DNA from: CG1-02-35-72 sp964564475 | Lineage (GTDB): Bacteria; Bacteroidota; Bacteroidia; Flavobacteriales; Flavobacteriaceae | Assembly (NCBI GenBank): GCA_964564475.1 | Contig: CAZMBM010000105.1 | Coordinates: forward strand, 1-7,735 | Direction of reading: 5' to 3' | DNA: 7,735 bases | In this document: piece by piece, positions 1 to 7,200 of the stretch | How positions within the stretch are numbered: position 1 is the stretch's first letter | Layout of the letters: each line of letters begins with the position of its first letter | The notes under the pieces: generated by a model | Seen by the model: the letters and a program-made list of their open reading frames with translations, nothing else | What the model was told of the DNA's origin: nothing | Database searches by the model: none | Position numbers and translations under genes: made by a program

Positions 1-54
1 AGTAGGGGGTTTAATTTTCTTGTGAGGTTGTTTTTGGGTTCTGGGCTTTATGAT
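1..54 (-). pseudogene. Out-of-frame continuation of the Wzz/GumC gene (partial at window edge)
   Basis: Seen: beyond the TAA that ends the chain-length determinant gene, another minus-strand frame stays open to the window edge and reads IIKPRTQKQPHKKIKPPT. Known: proteins of the Wzz/GumC/tyrosine-autokinase family carry, right after the ...SDIxIID.A-like segment, a proline-rich stretch that leads into the second transmembrane helix. Inferred: these 18 codons are the displaced continuation of the upstream gene. Adding one AT unit to the ATATAT run at 53-58 would give SDIYIIKP, which fits the family pattern. The rest (second membrane helix, and perhaps a cytoplasmic tyrosine-kinase domain) would lie left of the window. 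Only 18 codons are visible, so the match is suggestive, and a sequencing or assembly error is equally possible. Confidence 0.5.
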
Positions 55-1544
55 ATATCTGAAACACTTGCAGATATGGCAATACTGGCTTCGTATTTTT
101 TTTGCATTAAAAAGGTATAATTACTCTCGGTCAGTTTAAACTTTCTTTCAAACTTAAGTAACTCTTGTTGCTTTTTGGGCAACTTGCTGAGTTTAAAATT
201 GTATTCGGCTTGTCGGTTTTTATTCTTTTCGAGTTTAATTCTTATCAAACTTTTTAAAGTATTTATATTCTCAAGAAATATCTTTCGGGCTGTTTTTATT
301 TTATCTTCAACACGTTTTAAAGAGGGATGTCCCGCCGTAACATTGGCCATCCAGTAAGCCTTTTCAATAGACAACTGTGTTAATTCGTCTATGTTACTTC
401 TTATTTTATCGTCTTCTATCTCTATTATGGCCGGTGCAGGAATATTGGCATAAGTGGTATGACTATTTATGTAAGCTTCTAAACTGTCTAAATACTCTAA
501 TCTGTTGAGAATATTAAGACGTTCATTTTCTAATTTTACCGTCTCGGAAAAAATCATATTACCTTCATCAGAAAGGTTGTAGATATTATTATTCTTTTTG
601 TAAGAACCTAAATCATTTTCAATTGTATTTAAACTGTCGGCAGTAATTTCAAACTGTTTATCGATAAAAGCTTTTGTGTTACGTGCATAATTGGTTTTTT
701 CACGTAACTGGTCTTTAGCCAACTCTTTTACAGAAGCGTTTAAAAAATCAACAACTTTATTTTTATTAGACCCCATCATAGAAACTTCTATAAGTGAAGT
801 CCCTCCTAACGCCGTAGTTCTTACGCCCTGGTACCCTCCCACAATTTGGTCGACACCATTTAATTTAATGTAGTAAATATCTCCAACGATACTCCCCGTC
901 CTATCTATATTCCAATTTACAGACAGACTTAAAAAAGGAAGCCTTACCATTTCGCCTATGGTGTGTACTTTAGCGTATTTAAGTGTGGGTGAGGTATATT
1001 TTCTGCGTTTCTCGTTTTGGTAATTCAATAAATTAACCATTCTGTTTTCGGGAAATTCAACGGTTAGTCTATACTTATTGTTATTAAAAAACTTTAGTTT
1101 TATTAAAGTATTTTGTATTTGATATTTAGTTGAATCTAACTCTATATGAAAAGGTATTTTACCATAAACATCTTCCATTCTAAAACGGCCTTGTTCTAAA
1201 TAATCTATGTACAGTTTTAACTTTTTTACAACCTTTTCGTTATGTGTTCTAGAGGTCAGTGTTCTTTTTATCGTTTCTACTTTGTCGCTCACGCCTCCCC
1301 AATTAAAAGCAATAGTGGTTCCGGACGAAAAAAGCGGATTTGTTTTCTCTTTTACCGAAATTGTCGTGCTCAAACCATAAATACGCTGTGTGGAAAGGTT
1401 CTTATAATAGGCATAAGAAAATGTTAGAACTAAAAAAACTATGAATAGTTTCCATTGGGCTATTATTTTAAAAAAATAGGTTTTAATGTCAAATGTTCCC
1501 AGATTGTTTTGGTTTTGGTTTTTATTTTTATAATTCTTTTCCAT
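48..1544 (-). CDS. Polysaccharide chain-length determinant / co-polymerase (Wzz/GumC family), apparently truncated by a frameshift
   Basis: Inner-membrane polysaccharide co-polymerase that would set chain length and couple synthesis to export through the neighbouring Wza-type channel. I chose the ATG at 1544, giving 498 residues. An in-frame TTG three codons earlier would overlap the previous gene by four bases and is less likely. Visible parts: a short cytoplasmic N-terminus rich in Asn and Lys, a first transmembrane helix at about residues 31-47 (WKLFIVFLVLTFSYAYY), a long periplasmic domain, helical and probably coiled-coil stretches at about 277-450, and a GNVR-like segment at about 455-495 (LPKKQQELLKFER, then YEASIAISASVSDIS). 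The protein ends where the proline-rich segment and second transmembrane helix normally follow, so it lacks a second anchor and any kinase domain. It starts five bases after the wza-like stop, indicating one operon. Family assignment is firm; the truncation is real in this sequence, but its biological status is uncertain. Confidence 0.85.
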   Translation of the reverse strand: MEKNYKNKNQNQNNLGTFDIKTYFFKIIAQWKLFIVFLVLTFSYAYYKNLSTQRIYGLSTTISVKEKTNPLFSSGTTIAFNWGGVSDKVETIKRTLTSRTHNEKVVKKLKLYIDYLEQGRFRMEDVYGKIPFHIELDSTKYQIQNTLIKLKFFNNNKYRLTVEFPENRMVNLLNYQNEKRRKYTSPTLKYAKVHTIGEMVRLPFLSLSVNWNIDRTGSIVGDIYYIKLNGVDQIVGGYQGVRTTALGGTSLIEVSMMGSNKNKVVDFLNASVKELAKDQLREKTNYARNTKAFIDKQFEITADSLNTIENDLGSYKKNNNIYNLSDEGNMIFSETVKLENERLNILNRLEYLDSLEAYINSHTTYANIPAPAIIEIEDDKIRSNIDELTQLSIEKAYWMANVTAGHPSLKRVEDKIKTARKIFLENINTLKSLIRIKLEKNKNRQAEYNFKLSKLPKKQQELLKFERKFKLTESNYTFLMQKKYEASIAISASVSDIS

Positions 1545-1549
1545 TAAAT

Positions 1550-2338
1550 TCAAAATGTTTTAACAATCAAGATAGTTGACGTTACAACAGAAAAAATTGA
1601 TATAAAAGTTGTAAACACACTTAATCCATCCGTACCAATACCCCAAGATTTTCTTTTGAGTGGGGTAACATAAATAATATCGTTAGGTTTTATATAATAA
1701 TACTCCGAATCAAACACATCTATGTTTGTAAGATCTATTCTGTATTTTTTTAATCCGTCAACAGTATTTCTAATTATTTCAACTTTGGTTCTATCTCCAG
1801 AGTCATTTATTTCTCCCGCATTAGCTATAGCTTCAACGATACTTACTTGTTCTTGTTGTAAGTTTACCGTTCCGGGTTCCCCCACTTCTCCGGTTACTAC
1901 AAATTTTATCCCTGCCAATTTTACTTGAACAAATAAGCTGTCAGTGTTTTTTATATATAATTTTAGTCCGTTTTCTATTTTCTCTCTAACTTCTTTAACA
2001 GTATAGCCTAAAACATTTATTTCTCCTAAATAGGGCAATCTAATATTACCATCTCTATCTAAGGTATAACCATTAAAGCTATTGGCACTTGCATTGCCCC
2101 CCACACCAACACTGGCTGCGGTGGTATTAGTGGGTCTAAATAAAGAAACCAGTTCATTATCTATAGCTTTTATGTTAATAACCAGTATATCGCCAACCTG
2201 CAATTTATACGGCACATTATTTAACTTGTAAATATCGGCTTTGACCGTAGGCTCTCCTTGAAAATAAACAGTTCTTTTATTTGAAACACACGAAGTTAAA
2301 AGACATAGTAAAATGATAATACCAAAAAACTTATACAT
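1550..2338 (-). CDS. wza: Polysaccharide export outer-membrane lipoprotein (Wza/GumB/BexD family)
   Basis: Outer-membrane channel subunit that exports capsular or extracellular polysaccharide. The 262-residue product begins with a lipoprotein signal peptide: charged MYK, a hydrophobic core, and lipobox LTSC with Cys17 as the lipidated residue. A Poly_export domain follows at about 42-140 (YKLQVGDILVINI, then YTLDRDGNIRLPYLGEINVLG). It is interrupted at about 70-90 by a Gly/Ala/Ser/Asn-rich loop. An SLBB domain covers about 144-200 (FVVTGEVGEPGTVNL, then SIVEAIANAGEI), and YYIKPNDIIYVTP at 214-226 closes the fold. A hydrophobic C-terminal helix at about 239-259 matches the outer-membrane-spanning helix that forms the pore in E. 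coli Wza. It is shorter than E. coli Wza, as expected for family members with a single SLBB repeat. It lies first in an operon with the Wzz/GumC-type gene, its natural periplasmic partner. The symbol names the family, not a proven orthologue. Confidence 0.93.
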   Translation of the reverse strand: MYKFFGIIILLCLLTSCVSNKRTVYFQGEPTVKADIYKLNNVPYKLQVGDILVINIKAIDNELVSLFRPTNTTAASVGVGGNASANSFNGYTLDRDGNIRLPYLGEINVLGYTVKEVREKIENGLKLYIKNTDSLFVQVKLAGIKFVVTGEVGEPGTVNLQQEQVSIVEAIANAGEINDSGDRTKVEIIRNTVDGLKKYRIDLTNIDVFDSEYYYIKPNDIIYVTPLKRKSWGIGTDGLSVFTTFISIFSVVTSTILIVKTF

Positions 2339-2360
2339 GATTTATTTTTGACTTAATTAG

Positions 2361-2368
2361 CAAATATA
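2361..2368 (-). promoter_or_regulatory. Candidate -7 promoter element for the wza-wzz operon
   Basis: On the minus strand this reads TATATTTG, an exact match to the Bacteroidetes sigma-A -7 consensus TAnnTTTG. It lies 22 bases before the wza-like ATG, so transcription would begin with a leader of roughly 15 bases. No convincing -33 TTG is found at the usual 17-23 base distance, which lowers confidence in this AT-rich region. Confidence 0.45.
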
Positions 2369-2401
2369 AATGTAATTCGTTTATTTCGCTACTTTTTCTA
2401 C

Positions 2402-2409
2402 TATTTTCG
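2402..2409 (+). promoter_or_regulatory. Weak candidate -7 element for the methyltransferase gene
   Basis: TATTTTCG departs from TAnnTTTG at one position and lies 18 bases before the methyltransferase ATG. No good -33 TTG is visible. It sits in the 89-base divergent intergenic region, which must hold start signals for both directions, so a promoter is expected here even though this match is weak. Confidence 0.25.
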
Positions 2410-2427
2410 TAGATATTATTACAACTG

Positions 2428-3207
2428 ATGATTTATTCTGTAATTTCATATTTTAAATTTCTTTTAAAATCGACTAATGCACATGGTATCCATTCTCCTT
2501 TTGTATATGATTTTGTTACAAAATGTTTGAATACCAAACACCCTATAGAAAATACTGATTTTAAAAACTTTATCGCTTTTAAAAAGAAACTACTCAACAA
2601 ACATACACCTATAACAATTACCGATTACGGCGCTGGTTCTAAATATTTTAAAGGGAATAAAAGAATGGTTTCTGATATCGCAAAATATGTAGCTATCACC
2701 GATAAAAAAGCCAAGTTAATACTGAAAATTCTAATATATTTTAAACCTCAAAATATTTTAGAGATTGGCACTTCTATTGGTTTATCTACAAGCCTGTTAG
2801 CTAGAAATCCTTCAAGTCAAGTCATAACTTTAGAAGGTTGTAAGAATACACTCCAAATTGCCAGAGATTATTTATCAAAATACAACAATATTGTTTTTAA
2901 ATTGGGGGCGTTTGAATCAACACTTCCCTCTCTAACCAAAAACAACTCTTTCGACCTCATTTATTTTGACGGAAATCACACTAAAGAAGCTACTTTAAAA
3001 TATTTTAATCTCTGTTTAGATACCAAACACAACGATAGTATTTTTATTTTTGACGATATTTACTTAAATAAATCTATGCAAGAAGCTTGGATAGAACTCA
3101 CAAAACACCCTCAAGTGAGTGTAAGTATCGATATTTTTCACTATGGCTTGTTATTTTTCAGAAAAGAACAAGACAAACAACATTTTTTAATACGTGCAAA
3201 TTCTTAA
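2428..3207 (+). CDS. Class I SAM-dependent methyltransferase, substrate unknown
   Basis: A 259-residue soluble protein with a Rossmann-type methyltransferase fold in its second half. Motif I is NILEIGTSIGLS (109-120), the SAM-binding glycine loop. TLEG (134-137) supplies the acidic residue at the end of strand 2 that normally binds the ribose. FDLIYFDGNH (175-184) and FIFDDIY (206-212) resemble the strand 4 and strand 5 motifs of O-methyltransferases, where such aspartates may bind a metal. The N-terminus carries HGIHSPFVYDFV (19-30) and a second Gly-rich stretch, DYGAGSK (66-72). I recall both from a Bacteroidetes-restricted group that has no assigned substrate. There is no signal peptide or membrane helix. 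The stop lies 24 bases before the adenosyltransferase start, so co-transcription is possible, although a -7-like element sits in the gap. Fold assignment is confident; the methyl acceptor (small molecule, lipid or protein) cannot be read from the sequence. Confidence 0.85.
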   Translation: MIYSVISYFKFLLKSTNAHGIHSPFVYDFVTKCLNTKHPIENTDFKNFIAFKKKLLNKHTPITITDYGAGSKYFKGNKRMVSDIAKYVAITDKKAKLILKILIYFKPQNILEIGTSIGLSTSLLARNPSSQVITLEGCKNTLQIARDYLSKYNNIVFKLGAFESTLPSLTKNNSFDLIYFDGNHTKEATLKYFNLCLDTKHNDSIFIFDDIYLNKSMQEAWIELTKHPQVSVSIDIFHYGLLFFRKEQDKQHFLIRANS

Positions 3208-3215
3208 TACCTTTG
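3208..3215 (+). promoter_or_regulatory. Candidate -7 promoter element for the adenosyltransferase gene
   Basis: TACCTTTG matches TAnnTTTG exactly and starts one base after the methyltransferase stop codon, 16 bases before the next ATG. No clear -33 TTG is present about 20 bases upstream. The adenosyltransferase may therefore have its own start in addition to read-through. No cobalamin riboswitch fits in this 24-base gap. Confidence 0.4.
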
Positions 3216-3231
3216 ATAAAAATAAATACAC

Positions 3232-3804
3232 ATGAAAATATATACCAAAACCGGCGATAAAGGACTCACCTCTCTTTTTGGAGGCAAACGCGTTTTAAAA
3301 AATGACTTACGCATTGAAAGCTATGGAACGATAGATGAACTCAATGCAAATATCGGTTACTTAAGAGATTGTATTACACAAGAGCCTCTTAAAAAAGAAT
3401 TACTGAAAATTCAAAACCAGCTTTTTACACTTGGCGCCATGATTGCAACAAATCCTGAAAAGAAAATATTAAAAAACGGTAAAGATCGGTTGGCTATTCC
3501 TCTAATAAATGCAAAAGACGTCTTTTATTTAGAACATCAAATTGATAAATTTAACAGCCATTTGCCAAAAATGACCCATTTTATAATTCCGGGAGGTCAT
3601 CCGGTCGTGTCATCTTGTCATATTTCCAGAACTATTTGCCGAAGAGCCGAGCGGCATATTGTAGCCCTAAAAGAGCAAAGTTTCGTCGAAGATGTCGTAC
3701 TTGAGTACATTAACAGACTATCTGACTACCTTTTTGTATTGGCACGAAAATTGACTTTAGACAAGCAAGCAAACGAAATACTTTGGAGACCCGAAAAACA
3801 ATAA
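3232..3804 (+). CDS. pduO: Cob(I)alamin adenosyltransferase, PduO/MMAB type
   Basis: Transfers the adenosyl group of ATP to cob(I)alamin, making adenosylcobalamin in the cytoplasm for B12-dependent enzymes such as methylmalonyl-CoA mutase. The 190-residue length is normal for a single-domain PduO-type enzyme. The N-terminal ATP-binding signature TKTGDKGLTSLFGG occupies residues 5-18. YGTIDELNA (31-39) follows, then the FIIPGG turn (117-122). The catalytic helix motif SRTICRRAER (132-141) carries the conserved Arg and Glu residues, and NRLSDYLFVLAR (161-172) is the other family hallmark. The protein ends in ILWRP, as many family members do. It is unrelated in sequence to the CobA/BtuR type. 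No other B12 genes are in the window, so the enzyme may serve salvage of imported corrinoid rather than full synthesis. The symbol reflects family membership; orthologues are also called cobO or mmaB. Confidence 0.95.
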   Translation: MKIYTKTGDKGLTSLFGGKRVLKNDLRIESYGTIDELNANIGYLRDCITQEPLKKELLKIQNQLFTLGAMIATNPEKKILKNGKDRLAIPLINAKDVFYLEHQIDKFNSHLPKMTHFIIPGGHPVVSSCHISRTICRRAERHIVALKEQSFVEDVVLEYINRLSDYLFVLARKLTLDKQANEILWRPEKQ

Positions 3805-3860
3805 ATTCTTGTTTTAATTTTTACGTTCATTTTCTTTCTTAAAATTTTAATTTAATTTAC

Positions 3861-3890
3861 TTGCATTATTGCGTAAAAAAATTACTTTTG
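3861..3890 (+). promoter_or_regulatory. Bacteroidetes sigma-A promoter for the DUF2795 gene
   Basis: A TTG at 3861-3863 and TACTTTTG at 3883-3890 are separated by 19 bases. This fits the Bacteroidetes arrangement of a -33 TTG/TTTG and a -7 TAnnTTTG with exact -7 identity. The ATG follows 22 bases after the -7 box. It is the best promoter in the window. The 108-base gap between the adenosyltransferase stop and this gene contains no other recognisable feature and no GC-rich terminator stem. Confidence 0.75.
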
Positions 3891-3912
3891 CAAAAAAATT
3901 AATTTTAAAATC

Positions 3913-4134
3913 ATGTACTGGACTTTAGAACTTGCCTCTTACCTAAGCGATGCCCCTTGGCCCGCAACAAAAGATGAGTTAATTGATTACGCCATAAGAA
4001 CCGGCGCTCCTTTAGAAGTTGTAGAAAATCTGCAATCTCTTGAAGACGAAGGTGAATCTTACGATGTTATTCAAGAAATATGGCCAGACTATCCTACTGA
4101 TGAAGATTTTCTTTGGAATGAAGATGAATATTAA
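3913..4134 (+). CDS. Small acidic DUF2795 family protein upstream of secA
   Basis: A 73-residue cytoplasmic protein without signal peptide or membrane helix. By my count it holds 20 Asp/Glu against two Lys/Arg and has four Trp residues (3, 16, 57, 68). The DUF2795 core is at about 16-43 (WPATKDELIDYAIR, then TGAPLEVVENLQSL), a small helical segment. The tail, IWPDYPTDEDFLWNEDEY (56-73), is strongly acidic and aromatic. From memory, near-identical proteins are found throughout Flavobacteriia, often in this position before secA, but the function is unknown. A good promoter precedes it and an intrinsic terminator follows, so it appears to be a single-gene unit whose transcript ends before secA. 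It could be a nucleic-acid-mimicking or protein-binding factor; nothing in the sequence proves this. It lacks the features of a secretion-monitoring arrest peptide. Confidence 0.93.
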   Translation: MYWTLELASYLSDAPWPATKDELIDYAIRTGAPLEVVENLQSLEDEGESYDVIQEIWPDYPTDEDFLWNEDEY

Positions 4135-4140
4135 AAAATT

Positions 4141-4166
4141 AAAGTCTCGGTAGAGGCTTTTTTTTT
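4141..4166 (+). terminator. Intrinsic terminator after the DUF2795 gene
   Basis: AAAGTCTC (4141-4148) pairs with GAGGCTTT (4153-4160) as an eight-base-pair stem, including one T-G wobble, around a GGTA loop. The T run reaches 4166. An A-rich stretch before the stem allows some extension of the pairing. It lies six bases after the DUF2795 stop codon and about 40 bases before secA, so it should uncouple most secA transcription from the small gene. Confidence 0.85.
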
Positions 4167-4194
4167 GCTTAAATTTGAACTTTTAAATATTTTG
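4165..4194 (+). promoter_or_regulatory. Candidate promoter region for secA
   Basis: Two overlapping possibilities exist between the terminator and the secA ATG. TAAATTTG (4170-4177) matches the -7 consensus exactly and would give a leader of about 20 bases, but its -33 region falls in the terminator stem and has no TTG. Alternatively, the TTG at 4165-4167 precedes TATTTTG (4188-4194, one base short of consensus) by 20 bases, but this leaves a very short leader. A secA promoter is expected after a terminator; which box is used is unclear. Confidence 0.4.
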
Positions 4195-4204
4195 AAACCC
4201 AGTT

Positions 4205-7200
4205 ATGAGCATTATAAATTCTGTACTTAAAGTTTTTGTTGGTGACAAAAAGAAAAAAGACCTTAAAATATTACAACCCATAGTTGATAAAGTTAAATCT
4301 TTTGAAACACAAATCAGCTCTTTAAGCTTAGACCAGTTAAGAGATAAAACAAATCAGTTTAAAGCACAAATAAAAGAAGCCACAAAACCTTTTAACGATA
4401 AGATTGAGGCTTTAAAAGCCGATTTAGATTCTGCTGATATAGATACCAAAGAAACTATATACAAAGAAATAGATCAACTTACAGATGACGCCTACAAAGC
4501 ATCGGAAGAAGTTTTACAAAAACTTATGCCCGAAGCTTTTGCCGTTGTAAAAGAAACTGCCAAGCGCTTTTTCGAAAACAGTACGTTAACCGTAACAGCT
4601 ACTCCTTTTGATAGAGAGCTTTCGGCAACATATGATTTCGTCAGTCTTGACGGCGATAAAGCCATTTGGAAAAATAGTTGGGATGCCGCAGGCAAACCCA
4701 TTGTATGGGATATGGTACACTATGATGTACAATTAATTGGTGGTGCCGTTTTACACGAAGGAAAAATTGCCGAAATGATGACCGGTGAAGGTAAAACTCT
4801 TGTAGCCACCTTACCCATTTATCTAAATGCCCTTACGGGAAACGGTGTTCATGTGGTAACCGTTAATGATTACTTAGCCAAACGTGATGCTGCTTGGATG
4901 GGCCCTATCTTTCAGTTTCACGGATTAAGTATTGACTGTATAGACAAACATCAACCCAATTCTCCCGAAAGAAGACGTGCCTATAATGCCGATATTACTT
5001 ATGGCACCAACAACGAGTTTGGTTTTGATTACCTCAGAGATAATATGGCACATACACCCGAAGATTTGGTGCAAAAACCCCATAATTATGCCATTGTAGA
5101 TGAGGTAGATTCTGTTTTAGTTGATGATGCCAGAACGCCCTTAATTATTTCGGGGGCCATACCTCAAGGCGATCGTCACGAATTTAATGAATTAAGACCT
5201 ATTGTAGATAAAGTTGTTAATATGCAGCGTCATTTATTGACAGGTGTTTTGGCAGAAGCCAAAAAACGCATCGCACAAGGCGATACAAAAGAAGGAGGGT
5301 TTTTATTATACCGTGCCTTTAGAGGACTTCCTAAAAGTAAAGCCATCATTAAATTTTTAAGTCAAGAAGGTATTAAAGCGCTTTTGCAAAAAACAGAAGG
5401 CCATTTTATGCAAGATAACAATAGAGAAATGCCCAAAGTTGATGAAGAACTCTACTTTGTTATCGACGAAAAAAACAATTCTATTGAATTGACCGATAAG
5501 GGTATTAGCTACCTTTCCGGCGATAATAAAGACGAAAACTTTTTTGTTCTCCCCGATATAAGTGTAGAGATAGGCAGGATTGACAATATGGAGGAAACCC
5601 CTGAGAAAAAAGCCGAGCTCAAAGAAGAACTCTATCGCGAGTTCAGCATAAAAAGTGAACGCATTCACACTCTCAATCAATTATTAAAGGCTTATACCTT
5701 ATTTGAAAAAGACGTAGAATACGTCATTATTGACGATAAAGTTAAAATTGTTGACGAACAAACCGGTCGAATTATGGAAGGGCGTCGCTATTCAGATGGT
5801 CTGCATCAAGCTATTGAAGCCAAAGAAAATGTGAAAATTGAAGATGCCACTCAGACTTTTGCTACAGTTACGCTTCAAAATTATTTTAGAATGTACCGCA
5901 AGCTTTCCGGTATGACAGGTACTGCCGTAACAGAAGCCGGTGAGTTTTGGGAAATTTATAAGCTCGATGTTGTTGAAATCCCGACAAACAAGCCTCTTAT
6001 AAGAATTGACAAAGAAGACTTAATCTATAAAACAAAGCGTGAAAAATACAATGCCGTAATTGACGAAATAGCACATCTTGTAGCCGACAAAAGACCTGTT
6101 TTGGTAGGAACCACTTCGGTAGAAATATCAGAGTTATTGAGTCGTATGCTTAAAATTAGAAAAATTGATCACAATGTATTAAATGCCAAACGCCACAAAA
6201 AAGAAGCCGATATTGTGGCCGCTGCCGGTAATCCCGGAGTGGTAACCATTGCTACAAATATGGCGGGACGTGGTACCGATATCAAATTATCTGATGAAGT
6301 TAAAAAAGCCGGTGGCTTAGCTATTGTAGGCACAGAACGCCATGACTCTAGACGCGTTGACCGTCAGTTACGTGGCCGTTCAGGCCGTCAAGGCGATCCG
6401 GGCTCTTCGCAATTCTACGTGTCTTTAGAAGATAATTTAATGCGTTTATTTGGTTCTGAAAAAATTGCTAAAATGATGGACCGTCTCGGTTTACAAGATG
6501 GCGAAGTTATTCAACATTCTATGATTACAAGATCTATAGAGCGTGCCCAACGCAAAGTAGAGGAAAATAACTTTGGTATTCGCAAGCGCTTGTTAGAATA
6601 CGACGATATTATGAATGCCCAACGCGAAGTAGTTTACAAACGCCGTCGTCATGCCTTATATGGCAACCGCCTTCAAGTAGATATTGTCAATATGATTTAC
6701 GATACTTGCGAAGTTATTGTCGAAAACAATAAAAACAGCAACGATTTTGCCAATTTTGAGTTTGAACTTATTCGTTATTTTTCTTTCACTTCTCCTATTT
6801 CTGATGAAGAATTTAGGAGTAAGACCATACCCGAAATAAGTAATTTACTTTATCAAAAAGTTTACAAACACTATCAAGAAAAAATTGAACGCAATGCCGT
6901 TTTAGCTTTCCCTGTAATTAAAGATGTTTACCTCAATCAAGGCGACAGGTACGAACGTATTGTTGTGCCCTTTACGGATGGTGTTAAAACAATACAAGTT
7001 GTAACCAACCTTAAAAAAGCTTACGAAACTGATGGTAAAGAACTTATAAAAGATTTTGAAAAGAATATCACTTTATCAATTATAGATGAGGCATGGAAGA
7101 ATCATTTACGTCAAATGGACGAGTTAAAACAATCGGTTCAAAATGCGACTTACGAGCAAAAAGACCCGCTTTTAATCTATAAGTTTGAAGCCTTTGAACT

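Noticed and set aside
48..60. Programmed ribosomal frameshift at the end of the Wzz/GumC gene
   Set aside because: A -1 shift would join the frames, but no canonical X XXY YYZ slippery heptamer is present. Mutation or sequence error at the AT run is simpler.
175..357. Plus-strand open frame of 60 codons opposite the Wzz/GumC gene
   Set aside because: It lies wholly antisense to a confident gene, shows no recognisable motif and reads like the complement of a coiled-coil coding region. The open frames at 691-873, 1242-1427 and 1722-1928 were rejected for the same reason.
1545..1553. TTG start for the Wzz/GumC gene, overlapping the wza stop
   Set aside because: An ATG three codons later gives a normal five-base gap, and TTG starts are uncommon in these genomes. 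No ribosome-binding signal favours the TTG.
2397..2413. TCTAC...GTAGA inverted repeat in the divergent intergenic region
   Set aside because: Five base pairs in AT-rich DNA around a seven-base loop is expected by chance and too short to call an operator.
3208..3231. Cobalamin riboswitch upstream of the adenosyltransferase
   Set aside because: The gap to the preceding gene is only 24 bases, far too short for the aptamer, and no B12-box-like sequence is seen.
3913..4134. SecM-like secretion-monitoring arrest peptide before secA
   Set aside because: The position is analogous, but the protein has no signal sequence and no recognisable C-terminal arrest motif. It belongs to the DUF2795 family, and a terminator separates it from secA.
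5357..5680. Minus-strand open frame of 107 codons inside secA
   Set aside because: It is antisense to well-conserved secA codons, has a Phe/Ile-rich composition typical of antisense frames, and has no promoter. The frame at 4492-4701 is likewise a shadow.
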